The translations under genes were made by a program, and so were the position numbers. DNA of 64,000 nt from Sphingomonas sp. Leaf9 (GTDB taxonomy: Bacteria; Pseudomonadota; Alphaproteobacteria; Sphingomonadales; Sphingomonadaceae): contig NZ_LMKC01000001.1 of the NCBI RefSeq assembly GCF_001421355.1, forward strand, positions 496,001 through 560,000. Reading direction: 5' to 3'. Positions 53,431 through 60,447 of this stretch are shown here, piece by piece. The notes beneath the pieces were generated by a model, which was given only the letters and a program-made list of their open reading frames with translations, did no database searches and had not been told where the DNA came from. Position 1 is the stretch's first letter. Each line of letters begins with the position of its first letter.

Positions 53431-53801
53431 GCATGTATCAGCAGCAACCGTCCGGAACGGTCGACCGCGCCCGCGACCTGCGTCGTAATGCAACCGATGC
53501 CGAGAAGAAGCTCTGGGCAGGTCTGCGCCGCGCCTTCCCTGAACTGCGATTCCGGCGGCAGGTGCCGGTCGGACCTTATTTCGTGGATTTCCTGAGCGTG
53601 CGAGCTGGTTTGGTCATCGAAGTGGACGGCGGGCAGCATGATGCCGATGCGGCCTATGACGCGCGTCGGACGGTGGTGCTGAACCAGCAGGGGTTCCGTG
53701 TGGAACGCTTCTGGAACGACGACGTGCTGACCAATCTCGACGGGGTATTGCAGCGGGTGGCTGCGCTGGTTGCTGACGTGCGTGAAGGCGAGTCGGCATG
53801 A
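53427..53801 (+). CDS. DUF559 endonuclease-like protein inside inverted repeats
   Basis: The 124-residue protein has RARDLRRNATDAEKKLWAGLR, then FRRQVPVGPYFVDFLSVRAGL, VIEVDGGQHD, and RVERFWNDDVL, the very-short-patch-repair-like PD-(D/E)XK fold of DUF559. Its function is unknown. It sits between near-identical 60-bp inverted repeats and separates nrdA from nrdB, which suggests it moved as a unit. Confidence 0.9.
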   Translation: MRMYQQQPSGTVDRARDLRRNATDAEKKLWAGLRRAFPELRFRRQVPVGPYFVDFLSVRAGLVIEVDGGQHDADAAYDARRTVVLNQQGFRVERFWNDDVLTNLDGVLQRVAALVADVREGESA

Positions 53802-53862
53802 TGCCGCTCGCCCTCACCCTTCCGCCGCTGCGCGGCTCCCTCCCTCTCCCGTCGGGAGAGGG
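53801..53862 (-). repeat. Right inverted repeat flanking the DUF559 gene
   Basis: This segment reads GCCGCTCGCCCTCACCCTTC, then GCCGCTGCGCGGCTCCCTC and CCTCTCCCGTCGGGAGAGGG. Reverse complemented, it matches the left repeat almost completely, with only a few substitutions around the two loops and near the gene end. Confidence 0.85.
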
Positions 53863-53869
53863 AAAGACG

Positions 53870-54145
53870 TCAGATGGCCGAACCGTCCTCTTCGGTTTCG
53901 AACGTCACCGCCACATCGGCGTTGGCGCTCAGGCGGACGGTGTTGCCCTCGACCTCGGCGACGAGGCCGCCGTCGATATAATGGTGATGCCCGGTATGTG
54001 CGCCCTGCGCCCCTTCGACATCGGCACCGCTGTCCTTCTTGGTCAGCTTGATGCGGTCGCCTTCGACGCGATCGACGGTACCGACATGGACGCCATCGGC
54101 ACCGATGACGTCGGCATGTTCGTTGATGTTGCTGAGATCGGCCAT
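53870..54145 (-). CDS. DUF2171 small protein
   Basis: The 91-residue protein MADLSNINEHADVIGADGVHVG, then TVDRVEGDRIKLTKKDSG, is the small PRC-barrel-like DUF2171 type, with HHHYIDGGLVAEVEG in the middle. Function unknown; related proteins are often stress-induced. ATG 54145 has a GGAGAAG ribosome-binding site. Confidence 0.8.
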   Translation of the reverse strand: MADLSNINEHADVIGADGVHVGTVDRVEGDRIKLTKKDSGADVEGAQGAHTGHHHYIDGGLVAEVEGNTVRLSANADVAVTFETEEDGSAI

Positions 54146-54198
54146 GTTTCTTCTCCGTTGGGGGCGGCGGTGAAACGCACGTCCGCGCACTTGGTCGC

Positions 54199-54399
54199 AT
54201 GACCGCGAATGTCCTCATCATGTTGTCGGTCGCGCTGGTATCTGGCGCGGTCGGGCTGTGGCTGCTGCTGCGCCTGCGCTCACGCGCGACGGCGCAGAGC
54301 CGCTACGCCCATGGCATGGTCGGGGTCATGGCAATGGCGCTGGGGATTATCCTGACAATCTTTGGCATTGCGCAATGGTCGTGGGGCAGCACGCCATGA
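54199..54399 (+). CDS. Small two-helix membrane protein
   Basis: The 66-residue protein has helices VLIMLSVALVSGAVGLWLLL and GMVGVMAMALGIILTIFGIA with a basic loop between. No family is recognised. It is divergent from the DUF2171 gene and upstream of nrdB. Confidence 0.6.
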   Translation: MTANVLIMLSVALVSGAVGLWLLLRLRSRATAQSRYAHGMVGVMAMALGIILTIFGIAQWSWGSTP

Positions 54400-54406
54400 A
54401 CCGATC

Positions 54407-54490
54407 CGACCCTATCCCCGCAAAGGCGGGGGTCCAGAGCCACGAGCGACGACGTTCGCAACCCTAGGCTCCCGCCTGCGCGGGAGCACC
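54407..54490. repeat. Palindromic repeat pair upstream of nrdB
   Basis: CCCCGCAAAGGCGGGG and CTCCCGCCTGCGCGGGAG are short hairpins typical of dispersed intergenic repeats in this genome. They lie just before the nrdB leader and may end transcription from upstream. Confidence 0.6.
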
Positions 54491-54529
54491 ATAGATTTCC
54501 AGAACAACCCAGTTTCCCCGGAGTAACCC

Positions 54530-55579
54530 ATGTCGCTCACCGAAGCCCGCAAGCAGTACAAGCCGTTCGAATACCCCTGGGCGTTCGATTTCTGGAAGCG
54601 CCAGCAGCAGATCCACTGGATGCCCGAAGAGGTGCCGTTGGGCGAGGATTGCCGCGACTGGGCGCAGAAACTGACGCCGCACGAGCGCAATCTGCTGACG
54701 CAGATCTTCCGCTTCTTCACCCAGGCGGACGTCGAGGTGCAGGACTGCTACCACGAGAAATATGGCCGCATCTTCAAGCCGACCGAGGTCAAGATGATGC
54801 TGGCCGCCTTCTCCAACATGGAGACGGTGCATATCGCGGCGTACAGCCACCTGCTCGACACGATCGGCATGCCCGAGAGCGAATATGGCGCCTTCCTCGA
54901 ATATAGCGAGATGAAGGACAAGCACGACTATCTGCAGAATTTCGGCGTCGATACCGACGAAGACATTGCCAAGACGCTGGCGATGTTCGGCGGCTTTACC
55001 GAAGGGTTGCAGCTGTTCGCGTCGTTCGCGATGCTGATGAACTTCCCGCGCTTCAACAAGATGAAGGGCATGGGGCAGATCGTGTCGTGGTCGGTCCGCG
55101 ACGAGAGCCTGCACTGCGAAGGCATCATCAAGCTGTTCCACGCCTTCTGCAAGGAACGCGACTGCATGACGCGCAGTGTCCGCGACGACATTGCCGATAT
55201 GTGCCAGACGACGGTGCGGCTGGAGGACAACTTCATCGATCTCGCCTTCGAAATGGGCCCGGTCCACGGGATGACCGCGAAGGAAATCAAGAAGTATATC
55301 CGCTACATCGCCGACTGGCGGCTGGGGCAGCTGGGCATGAAGCCGATCTACCTGATCGACGAACACCCCCTGCCGTGGCTGGCGCCGCTGCTGAACGGCG
55401 TCGAGCACGCCAACTTCTTCGAACAGCGCGCGACCGAATATTCGAAGGCAGCGACGCGCGGCAACTGGAACGAGGTCTGGGACGGCTTCGACAAGCGCCA
55501 GAAGGCCAAGGTCACCGCGCCGGCGAACGAGGAAGCTGCCGGCATGGGGGATATGTTTGGGGGCGTTGCGGCGGAATAA
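54530..55579 (+). CDS. nrdB: Ribonucleoside-diphosphate reductase, small subunit
   Basis: The 349-residue R2 protein carries the di-iron site in helices (EVQDCYHEKYGR, MKMMLAAFSNMETVHIAAYSH-like segment at ~85-105, and SLHCEGIIKLFHAF), consistent with a class Ia/Ic small subunit that generates the radical for NrdA. The C-terminus (EEAAGMGDMFGG) is the type of tail that docks in NrdA. It is separated from nrdA by the DUF559 unit and two small genes. Confidence 0.96.
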   Translation: MSLTEARKQYKPFEYPWAFDFWKRQQQIHWMPEEVPLGEDCRDWAQKLTPHERNLLTQIFRFFTQADVEVQDCYHEKYGRIFKPTEVKMMLAAFSNMETVHIAAYSHLLDTIGMPESEYGAFLEYSEMKDKHDYLQNFGVDTDEDIAKTLAMFGGFTEGLQLFASFAMLMNFPRFNKMKGMGQIVSWSVRDESLHCEGIIKLFHAFCKERDCMTRSVRDDIADMCQTTVRLEDNFIDLAFEMGPVHGMTAKEIKKYIRYIADWRLGQLGMKPIYLIDEHPLPWLAPLLNGVEHANFFEQRATEYSKAATRGNWNEVWDGFDKRQKAKVTAPANEEAAGMGDMFGGVAAE

Positions 55580-55580
55580 G

Positions 55581-55853
55581 CGCCGGGCAAGGGGTAGTGA
55601 AAGCTACCCCAAGCCGCACAAGGCGCGGCCGGCCGGCGGTGCCTGCAGCACCGTCCGACGGCATGGGCTTTGCCCATGTCGGCCGCCCAAAGTTCACTAA
55701 GTTCACACTCGTGCGCTGTCGCCGCGCCGGGCAAGCGGCAGCGCAAGCTGCCCCGAGCCTCAAGGCGCGGCCGGCCGGCGGTGCCCGAAGCACCGACCGA
55801 CGGCATGGGCTTTGCCCATGCCCGCGCTCCAAAGTTCACTAAGTTCACACTCG
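55581..55853. repeat. Two tandem structured repeats after nrdB
   Basis: Copy 1 (55581-55709) and copy 2 (55725-55853), offset by 144 bases, each carry three hairpins and end with CCAAAGTTCACTAAGTTCAC. The first hairpin is GGTAG/CTACC in copy 1 and GGCAG/CTGCC in copy 2, so a base pair changed on both sides. The others are GGTGC/GCACC with different loops, and CATGGGC/GCCCATG, which is unchanged. The covariation points to selected RNA structure. The first copy starts directly after the nrdB stop. Confidence 0.8.
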
Positions 55854-56048
55854 CCACGCGGTTTGTGCGTGATGCGTTCGAACCGTTCAAAGAGCGCGGG
55901 GCGTGGCGTCCCGGCGACACGATGCCAAGGGTCGGTCGTGTAGGACAGCGGGAAACGCCCTTCCGTCCCCCCGGCCCCCGCTACCTCGTAGCGGTAGCGA
56001 GGAAGAAGCGGGACCGCGGGTCAAGCCCGGGGTGACGTGCGGGCCACG
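55854..56048. other. Gap without a gene
   Basis: The stretch holds GC-rich sequence and a dispersed half-hairpin near 56003-56038 (CGCGGGTCAAGCCCGGGGTGA) like those at 15.95 and 17.55 kb. No protein-like frame was seen. Confidence 0.5.
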
Positions 56049-56384
56049 CTACCGCCCCCGCCGCACCGGCGCGCGGAAGTCGGCGGGTTTGTCAGCCACC
56101 CAGCGCACGAACCTGGCCACCGCCGGCACCGCCCGCAGCGCGTCGAGATCGGCGAGCGGGCCGGCGAGTTCGGCGTTGGTGGCGCTGGCGTGGATGGTGC
56201 GGTGGCAGATGGGGTGGAGCGGCACCGTCTCGCGCCCGCCTTCGCTCCTGGGCACGCGGTGGTGCCATTCGACCTGCGCGCCGATCGGGCGGTCGCACAG
56301 CGCGCAGGCGAGCGGCGCTTCGGTGCGGGCCGCCAGTGCCTCCGCCGCCATCAATCCTGCCTTGCGCTTTACCCGTCCGGCCAT
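56049..56384 (-). CDS. HNH endonuclease
   Basis: The protein of about 111 residues has CALCDRPIGAQVEWHHRVPRS, then GGRETVPLHPICHRTIHA: paired cysteines, the HH motif and the C-x2-H-type zinc end of an HNH nuclease. The starting methionine is uncertain; ATG 56384 is used, but 56405 is also possible. Its target is unknown. Confidence 0.8.
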   Translation of the reverse strand: MAGRVKRKAGLMAAEALAARTEAPLACALCDRPIGAQVEWHHRVPRSEGGRETVPLHPICHRTIHASATNAELAGPLADLDALRAVPAVARFVRWVADKPADFRAPVRRGR

Positions 56385-56521
56385 GCACGAAGAGATCGGG
56401 CGCATCGCCGCAATTGGCAAGTGTTTCGACTGGTCGCTCCGAAGATGAACGCCAGATGAAGGAACCGCTACTGTGCGACACGGGTTACAGCCCGGCAAGT
56501 TCAGGAAAAGGGAGAACCCCC

Positions 56522-56833
56522 ATGAACCGCACGACTTTGTTGATCGCCGCCGCCACAAGCGCGGTGATCGCGACGCCAGCGCTGGCCAAGGACCGTCGGA
56601 CGGTACCGGTGTATTCGGACTATAATCCCTATTATCTGGATTATAAGACCGACATCTCCGAAGCGAAGCGCGAGCTGCGCAAGGATTTGGCCCGTGCCGA
56701 CGATGCCGCCAGCCGCAAGGACGCGTGGGCGGAATATCATCGGGAAGTGGCCGATGCCCGCCATGATTTCCGCAAGGAGATGGCCGAACGCGGCATGATC
56801 GTCCGCAACGGGCGGGTGACGGTCGAAGAGTAA
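56522..56833 (+). CDS. Small secreted charged protein
   Basis: The 103-residue protein has a signal peptide (MNRTTLLIAAATSAVIATPALA) and a mature part with a YNPYYLDYKTDISEAKRELR segment and a helical charged region. No family is recognised; related small periplasmic proteins are common in sphingomonads. A GGGAG ribosome-binding site precedes the start, and a terminator follows. Confidence 0.7.
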   Translation: MNRTTLLIAAATSAVIATPALAKDRRTVPVYSDYNPYYLDYKTDISEAKRELRKDLARADDAASRKDAWAEYHREVADARHDFRKEMAERGMIVRNGRVTVEE

Positions 56834-56855
56834 CCGCGGCACAGCGGTCCTACGG

Positions 56856-56890
56856 GAGAAGGCCGTCGGGTTCGCGCCCGGCGGCCTTTT
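56856..56890. terminator. Intrinsic terminator between convergent genes
   Basis: AAGGCCGTCGGG, a loop TTCG, then CGCCCGGCGGCCTTTTC forms a strong hairpin with a short U-tract for the upstream secreted gene. The symmetrical shape also suits the convergent gene. Confidence 0.8.
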
Positions 56891-57492
56891 CAATATATCC
56901 TGTCGAACTGCCAACCGGTCAGACGGAGCATCGCCATGCCGGTGGATCGGATCGGTCCTTGTTCCGGATAGAAGCGATCGACCATCTTGTAGCGCTGGCC
57001 AACGGCGCGTTCGACGATCCATTGCGATCCGTCCATCCCGTTGGTGCATTCATCGGTACCGGAGGCCATGCCGAGCGGGTTGTTGGCGACCAGCCGCCGT
57101 CGCAAATCCGCCGTCTCCTCCGCCGTCAACTGTCGATCGAGACGCCGCTTTATCGTGCCGGGCGCGTACCCGCCCTGCCCGGTCAATTCGGTGGCGATCA
57201 AACGACCCCGCGCAGCCTGCATATTTTCGATCCGCACGATGACAGGCGCGTGGTTTGTTCGCAGCCACAGAAATCGCAGTGTATCGCCCCGACCGGCTCT
57301 AGCCTGCTGGAATAGCGAGGGTTCCTGCGCGGCACGCAGATGCTTGGAATACCATTCGCGGCGATGATCGGAAAACCGTGCGAACGTCCGTTGGAAGTTC
57401 GGGCAATAGGTTTCCAGCCGTTCGTAGAAGGGCGGGAAATATAGCGGCGTCGACGTTGCCTGCGCCAGCGCGAGTAACCCCGTCCACACCAT
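56890..57492 (-). CDS. Secreted protein of unknown function
   Basis: The 200-residue protein has a short N-terminal hydrophobic leader (MVWTGLLALAQATS), three cysteines or fewer, and mature sequence with YERLETYCPNFQRTFARFSD and LTAEETADLRRRLVANNPLG. No domain recognised. ATG 57492 is used because the longer frame runs back through the terminator of the next gene. Confidence 0.62.
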   Translation of the reverse strand: MVWTGLLALAQATSTPLYFPPFYERLETYCPNFQRTFARFSDHRREWYSKHLRAAQEPSLFQQARAGRGDTLRFLWLRTNHAPVIVRIENMQAARGRLIATELTGQGGYAPGTIKRRLDRQLTAEETADLRRRLVANNPLGMASGTDECTNGMDGSQWIVERAVGQRYKMVDRFYPEQGPIRSTGMAMLRLTGWQFDRIY

Positions 57493-57556
57493 CGTCTCAT
57501 CCTCGTGGCGAAGCGACAGCCTTCCACGGAACCGCCACGCATGCAACCGACGAACA

Positions 57557-57592
57557 AAAGGCCCCGGACGAACCCGTCCGGAGCCTTTCGCG
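57557..57592 (-). terminator. Intrinsic terminator of the beta-barrel gene
   Basis: On the minus strand CGAAAGGCTCCGGACGGG pairs with CGTCCGGGGCCTTTT, a stable stem followed by a short U-run. It follows the stop codon of the outer-membrane protein gene by 60 bases. Confidence 0.8.
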
Positions 57593-57651
57593 ATACGCAA
57601 TTACCGGGGCGGGTCCCGATACGCCGGACCCGCCCGAAACTGGCACGATGC

Positions 57652-58278
57652 TTAGAAGTGGGTCGTCAGACCCAGCATCGGACGGAAGCTGTGGGCCGAA
57701 CCGAAGGTCGACACTTCACCGCGCAGGCGGACGCCCGAGTTGCCGGTGATGCCGCCCAGGCCAATGTCCTTCGGTCCGACTTCGAAACCGGCGCCATAGG
57801 TCATTTCGTTATAGTCGCGGCTGTCGTTGCCGAAGCGCGCGAAGTTGACCCAGCGATAGCCGACCTTGCCGTAGATCAGGCCCGAGTCACCGGCACGGAC
57901 GCCGAAACGACCAGCTGCGCCGTAATCCCAATCGATGTCGCCCGACACGCCCTTCGAGACGCTGCCTTCGGCACCGACGAACACCGGGCCCAGCGGCACG
58001 TTGAAACCGACGATGCCTTCGACCAGGGCGCCGTTCAGCTTGTCGTTACGCGCGACGAGCGGGATGCCGGCCTTGGTACGCTCGGAGTCGAACTGCTCCC
58101 AGCCGCCCATCACGGCGACATACGGTTCGAAACCGATGCCGCTGGTGCCATCGGGCGCGGTCACGGCGGGGGCGGGTTCGGTCGTCGGAGCGTCCTGCAC
58201 CACGGTGGCGTCCTGCGCGAAGGCGGGAGCGGCCGTGAAGGCGACGGCGGCAGCGGCGATGGTGAAAAGCTTACGCAT
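57652..58278 (-). CDS. Outer-membrane beta-barrel protein
   Basis: The 208-residue protein has a signal peptide (MRKLFTIAAAAVAFTAAPAFA), a proline-rich linker (APTTEPAPAVTAP), and alternating strands such as FEPYVAVMGGWEQFD, VFVGAEGSVSKGVSG and LIYGKVGYRWVNF. The last residue is phenylalanine (LGLTTHF), as in outer-membrane proteins assembled by BAM. It resembles Opa/OmpA-like porins of unknown substrate. A terminator lies downstream. Confidence 0.85.
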   Translation of the reverse strand: MRKLFTIAAAAVAFTAAPAFAQDATVVQDAPTTEPAPAVTAPDGTSGIGFEPYVAVMGGWEQFDSERTKAGIPLVARNDKLNGALVEGIVGFNVPLGPVFVGAEGSVSKGVSGDIDWDYGAAGRFGVRAGDSGLIYGKVGYRWVNFARFGNDSRDYNEMTYGAGFEVGPKDIGLGGITGNSGVRLRGEVSTFGSAHSFRPMLGLTTHF

Positions 58279-58584
58279 ACAAAACCTCATCAGCGTTTAC
58301 GGTCCCGACGTCGAATGGTGCGCCGGTTTATCCGTGGCTCCTCTGAACCCGAAAACCGGCAAAGTGTTGCATCGCATTGCAACATGCGCGTCATCAAATC
58401 GGATACTGTTGCTTCCGGGCAACGGTATCTGTCACCGAGATGAACGAACCGTGGCCGGGGTGCCCGGACCATGGTTACAATGTGGCAACAGCGGCACGGC
58501 GGCGGGGCACGGTGCCTGCAACGATCGCCGTGCCGATGGGTTGGGAACGGTATACCCAGACGCGAATCGGAGGGCAAACAGCCT
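58279..58584. promoter_or_regulatory. Divergent upstream region with an inverted repeat
   Basis: This 306-base stretch lies between the beta-barrel gene and the NADH dehydrogenase gene. It holds the perfect inverted repeat TGTTGCA (58365-58371) / TGCAACA (58378-58384) with spacer TCGCAT. It is a likely operator or promoter site for one of the two genes. No gene was found. Confidence 0.45.
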
Positions 58585-59895
58585 ATGCGACCCCGGATCA
58601 TCATCGTCGGTGCCGGTTTCGGCGGCATCGCGGCGGCGCAGGCACTGCGGCGGACGGATGCCGAAATCACCCTGATCGACCGCACCAACCACCATCTATT
58701 CCAGCCCTTGCTGTATCAGGTCGCGGGTGCCGCGCTGTCCCCCGCCGACATCGCGACGGCCAATCGCGAGCTGCTGCGCCGCAATAAGAATACCCGGATA
58801 TTGATGGCCGAAGTCGCCGGGGTCGACGCGGATCGGCGCGCGGTGTGCCTTGCCGATGGCCGGCGCCTGCCGTTCGATCACCTGATCCTGGCGACCGGCG
58901 CGGCCTATAGCTTCTTCGGCAACGATGCGTGGCGCGAGCATGCCTATGTGCTGAAATCGATCGACGATGCCCTGGCGATCCGCGCCGCGCTGCTGAGTGC
59001 GTTCGAGCGGGCCGAGCAGTGCGACGACCCGGCGGAACGGCAGCGGCTGCTGACCTTTGCGGTGGTTGGCGGCGGGCCGACCGGGGTCGAGCTGGCCGGT
59101 ACCATCGCCGAACTGGCGCGCACGACGCTGGCGCGCGACTTTGCCGCGATCGATCCGCGCCGGGCACGGGTGGTGCTGTGCGAGATGGGCGACCGCATCC
59201 TGACCGCGTTCGACCCGCCCTTGCCGCAGGCGGCGCGCGCAATGCTGGAATCGCTGGGCGTCGAGGTCCGGACGGGGGAGAAGGTGCGCGAGATCGACGC
59301 GCGCGGGCTGACCGTCGGCGATCAGCGGATCGATGCGGCGGCGGTGCTGTGGGCGGCGGGAACCGAGGCGCGGCCGGTGGCAACGTGGCTGGCGGCGGAC
59401 GCGGCGCGCAATGGCGCGGTGAAGGTCGCGCCCGATTGTTCGGTGCCGGGCCATCCGGACATCTTCGCGATCGGCGACGTGGCGAGCTTCGATGGCGGCG
59501 ACGGCCCCCTGCCCGGCCTGGCCCCGGTCGCTAAGCAGCAGGGGCGTTTCGTCGGCCAATTGCTGGCTGCGCGGATCGCGGGGAAGCCCGTGCCCGACCG
59601 GTTCCGCTATCGCGACTATGGCACGATGGCGGTCATCGGGCGGTCGCGCGCGGTGGCGGAACTGGGCGGGTGGAAGCTGAAGGGCTTCGTCGCATGGCTC
59701 GCCTGGTCGCTGGTGCACCTGATGCTGCTGGTCGATTTCCGCAGCCGTGTGTCGGTGTACGTCCATTGGGCGTGGTCGTGGTTTACCTATGGCCGGGGCG
59801 CGCGGTTGCTGACCGGCTATGCGCCCGAGCCGGGGGACAAGCCACGTACGGCGGGACTGCCGGAGATCGAGGCGGAGGTTCGGGCGGCGGAATAG
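58585..59895 (+). CDS. ndh: Type II NADH dehydrogenase (NAD(P)/FAD oxidoreductase)
   Basis: The 436-residue flavoprotein has the FAD-binding start RIIIVGAGFGGIAAAQAL, a quinone-pocket region NHHLFQPLLYQVAGAALSP, the NADH-binding motif VVGGGPTGVELAGTIAEL near residue 160, and the FAD closing motif IFAIGDVASF. It transfers electrons from NADH to quinone without pumping protons. The C-terminus has a hydrophobic helix (WLAWSLVHLMLLVDF) for membrane attachment. Confidence 0.9.
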   Translation: MRPRIIIVGAGFGGIAAAQALRRTDAEITLIDRTNHHLFQPLLYQVAGAALSPADIATANRELLRRNKNTRILMAEVAGVDADRRAVCLADGRRLPFDHLILATGAAYSFFGNDAWREHAYVLKSIDDALAIRAALLSAFERAEQCDDPAERQRLLTFAVVGGGPTGVELAGTIAELARTTLARDFAAIDPRRARVVLCEMGDRILTAFDPPLPQAARAMLESLGVEVRTGEKVREIDARGLTVGDQRIDAAAVLWAAGTEARPVATWLAADAARNGAVKVAPDCSVPGHPDIFAIGDVASFDGGDGPLPGLAPVAKQQGRFVGQLLAARIAGKPVPDRFRYRDYGTMAVIGRSRAVAELGGWKLKGFVAWLAWSLVHLMLLVDFRSRVSVYVHWAWSWFTYGRGARLLTGYAPEPGDKPRTAGLPEIEAEVRAAE

Positions 59896-59934
59896 GGTTC
59901 GGTGTGCCCCTGGAGTATTATGATGTCAGGCCTG

Positions 59935-60047
59935 CCCGTTTGTCCTGAGTAGCCACTGAGCTTGTCGAAGGGGCGTATCGAAGGACCACCACAGGTGCTT
60001 CGATACGGGTCTTCGACTTCGCTCAGCCCCTACTCAGCACGAACGGG
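59935..60047. repeat. Dispersed ~110-bp palindromic element, copy 2
   Basis: Starting CCCGTTTGTCCTGAGTAGCC and ending TACTCAGCACGAACGGG, this is a near copy of the element at 17254-17363 in opposite orientation, with an internal loop that differs. It forms a single large hairpin after the NADH dehydrogenase gene and may also end its transcript. Confidence 0.85.
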
Positions 60048-60079
60048 CAGGTTTCATGTCATCAAGGTCCAAAACACAG

Positions 60080-60116
60080 AACGGCCCGCCCGCAACAGGT
60101 GCGGACGGGCCGTTCC
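60080..60116 (-). terminator. Hairpin after the small beta-type gene
   Basis: ACGGCCCGCCCGC, a loop AACAGGT, then GCGGACGGGCCGT forms a strong stem. It follows the small minus-strand gene by about 20 bases; a weak U-run lies beyond. It is likely a terminator. Confidence 0.7.
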
Positions 60117-60133
60117 GTTCACGTCACCGCAGA

Positions 60134-60436
60134 TCAGCCGACGCGGTTGCCCGCCATCGGGAAGCTGCCGAACGCACCCGCGCCGACCGTGCCGGAGATG
60201 GTGTCGCCATCGACGGTCGCTTCGCAATCGAGCGTCATCGGCATCGGCACGACGATCGCGACCTTCCAGCTCAGCTTGTCGCCATCGACCTTGCCGTCGG
60301 TGATCTCGGTCGATCCCATCGCCCCGGAATAGGTCCCGGTGAAGCTGCTGCCGTCGCTCTTGACGTTCAACGTCGCCTGCTGGTCGCCCATCGGCGACTT
60401 GGTGATCGTGTTCCAGCTGCCATCGACATTGGCCAT
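60134..60436 (-). CDS. Small beta-rich protein of unknown function
   Basis: The 100-residue protein MANVDGSWNTITKSPMGDQQ, then ATLNVKSDGSSFTGTYSG, looks like a small beta-barrel or lipocalin-like fold. Similar proteins occur in many sphingomonads. No signal peptide is seen. It follows the M16 peptidase gene by 11 bases on the same strand, so it is probably in the same operon. Confidence 0.65.
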   Translation of the reverse strand: MANVDGSWNTITKSPMGDQQATLNVKSDGSSFTGTYSGAMGSTEITDGKVDGDKLSWKVAIVVPMPMTLDCEATVDGDTISGTVGAGAFGSFPMAGNRVG

Positions 60437-60447
60437 GTTCGCTCTCC

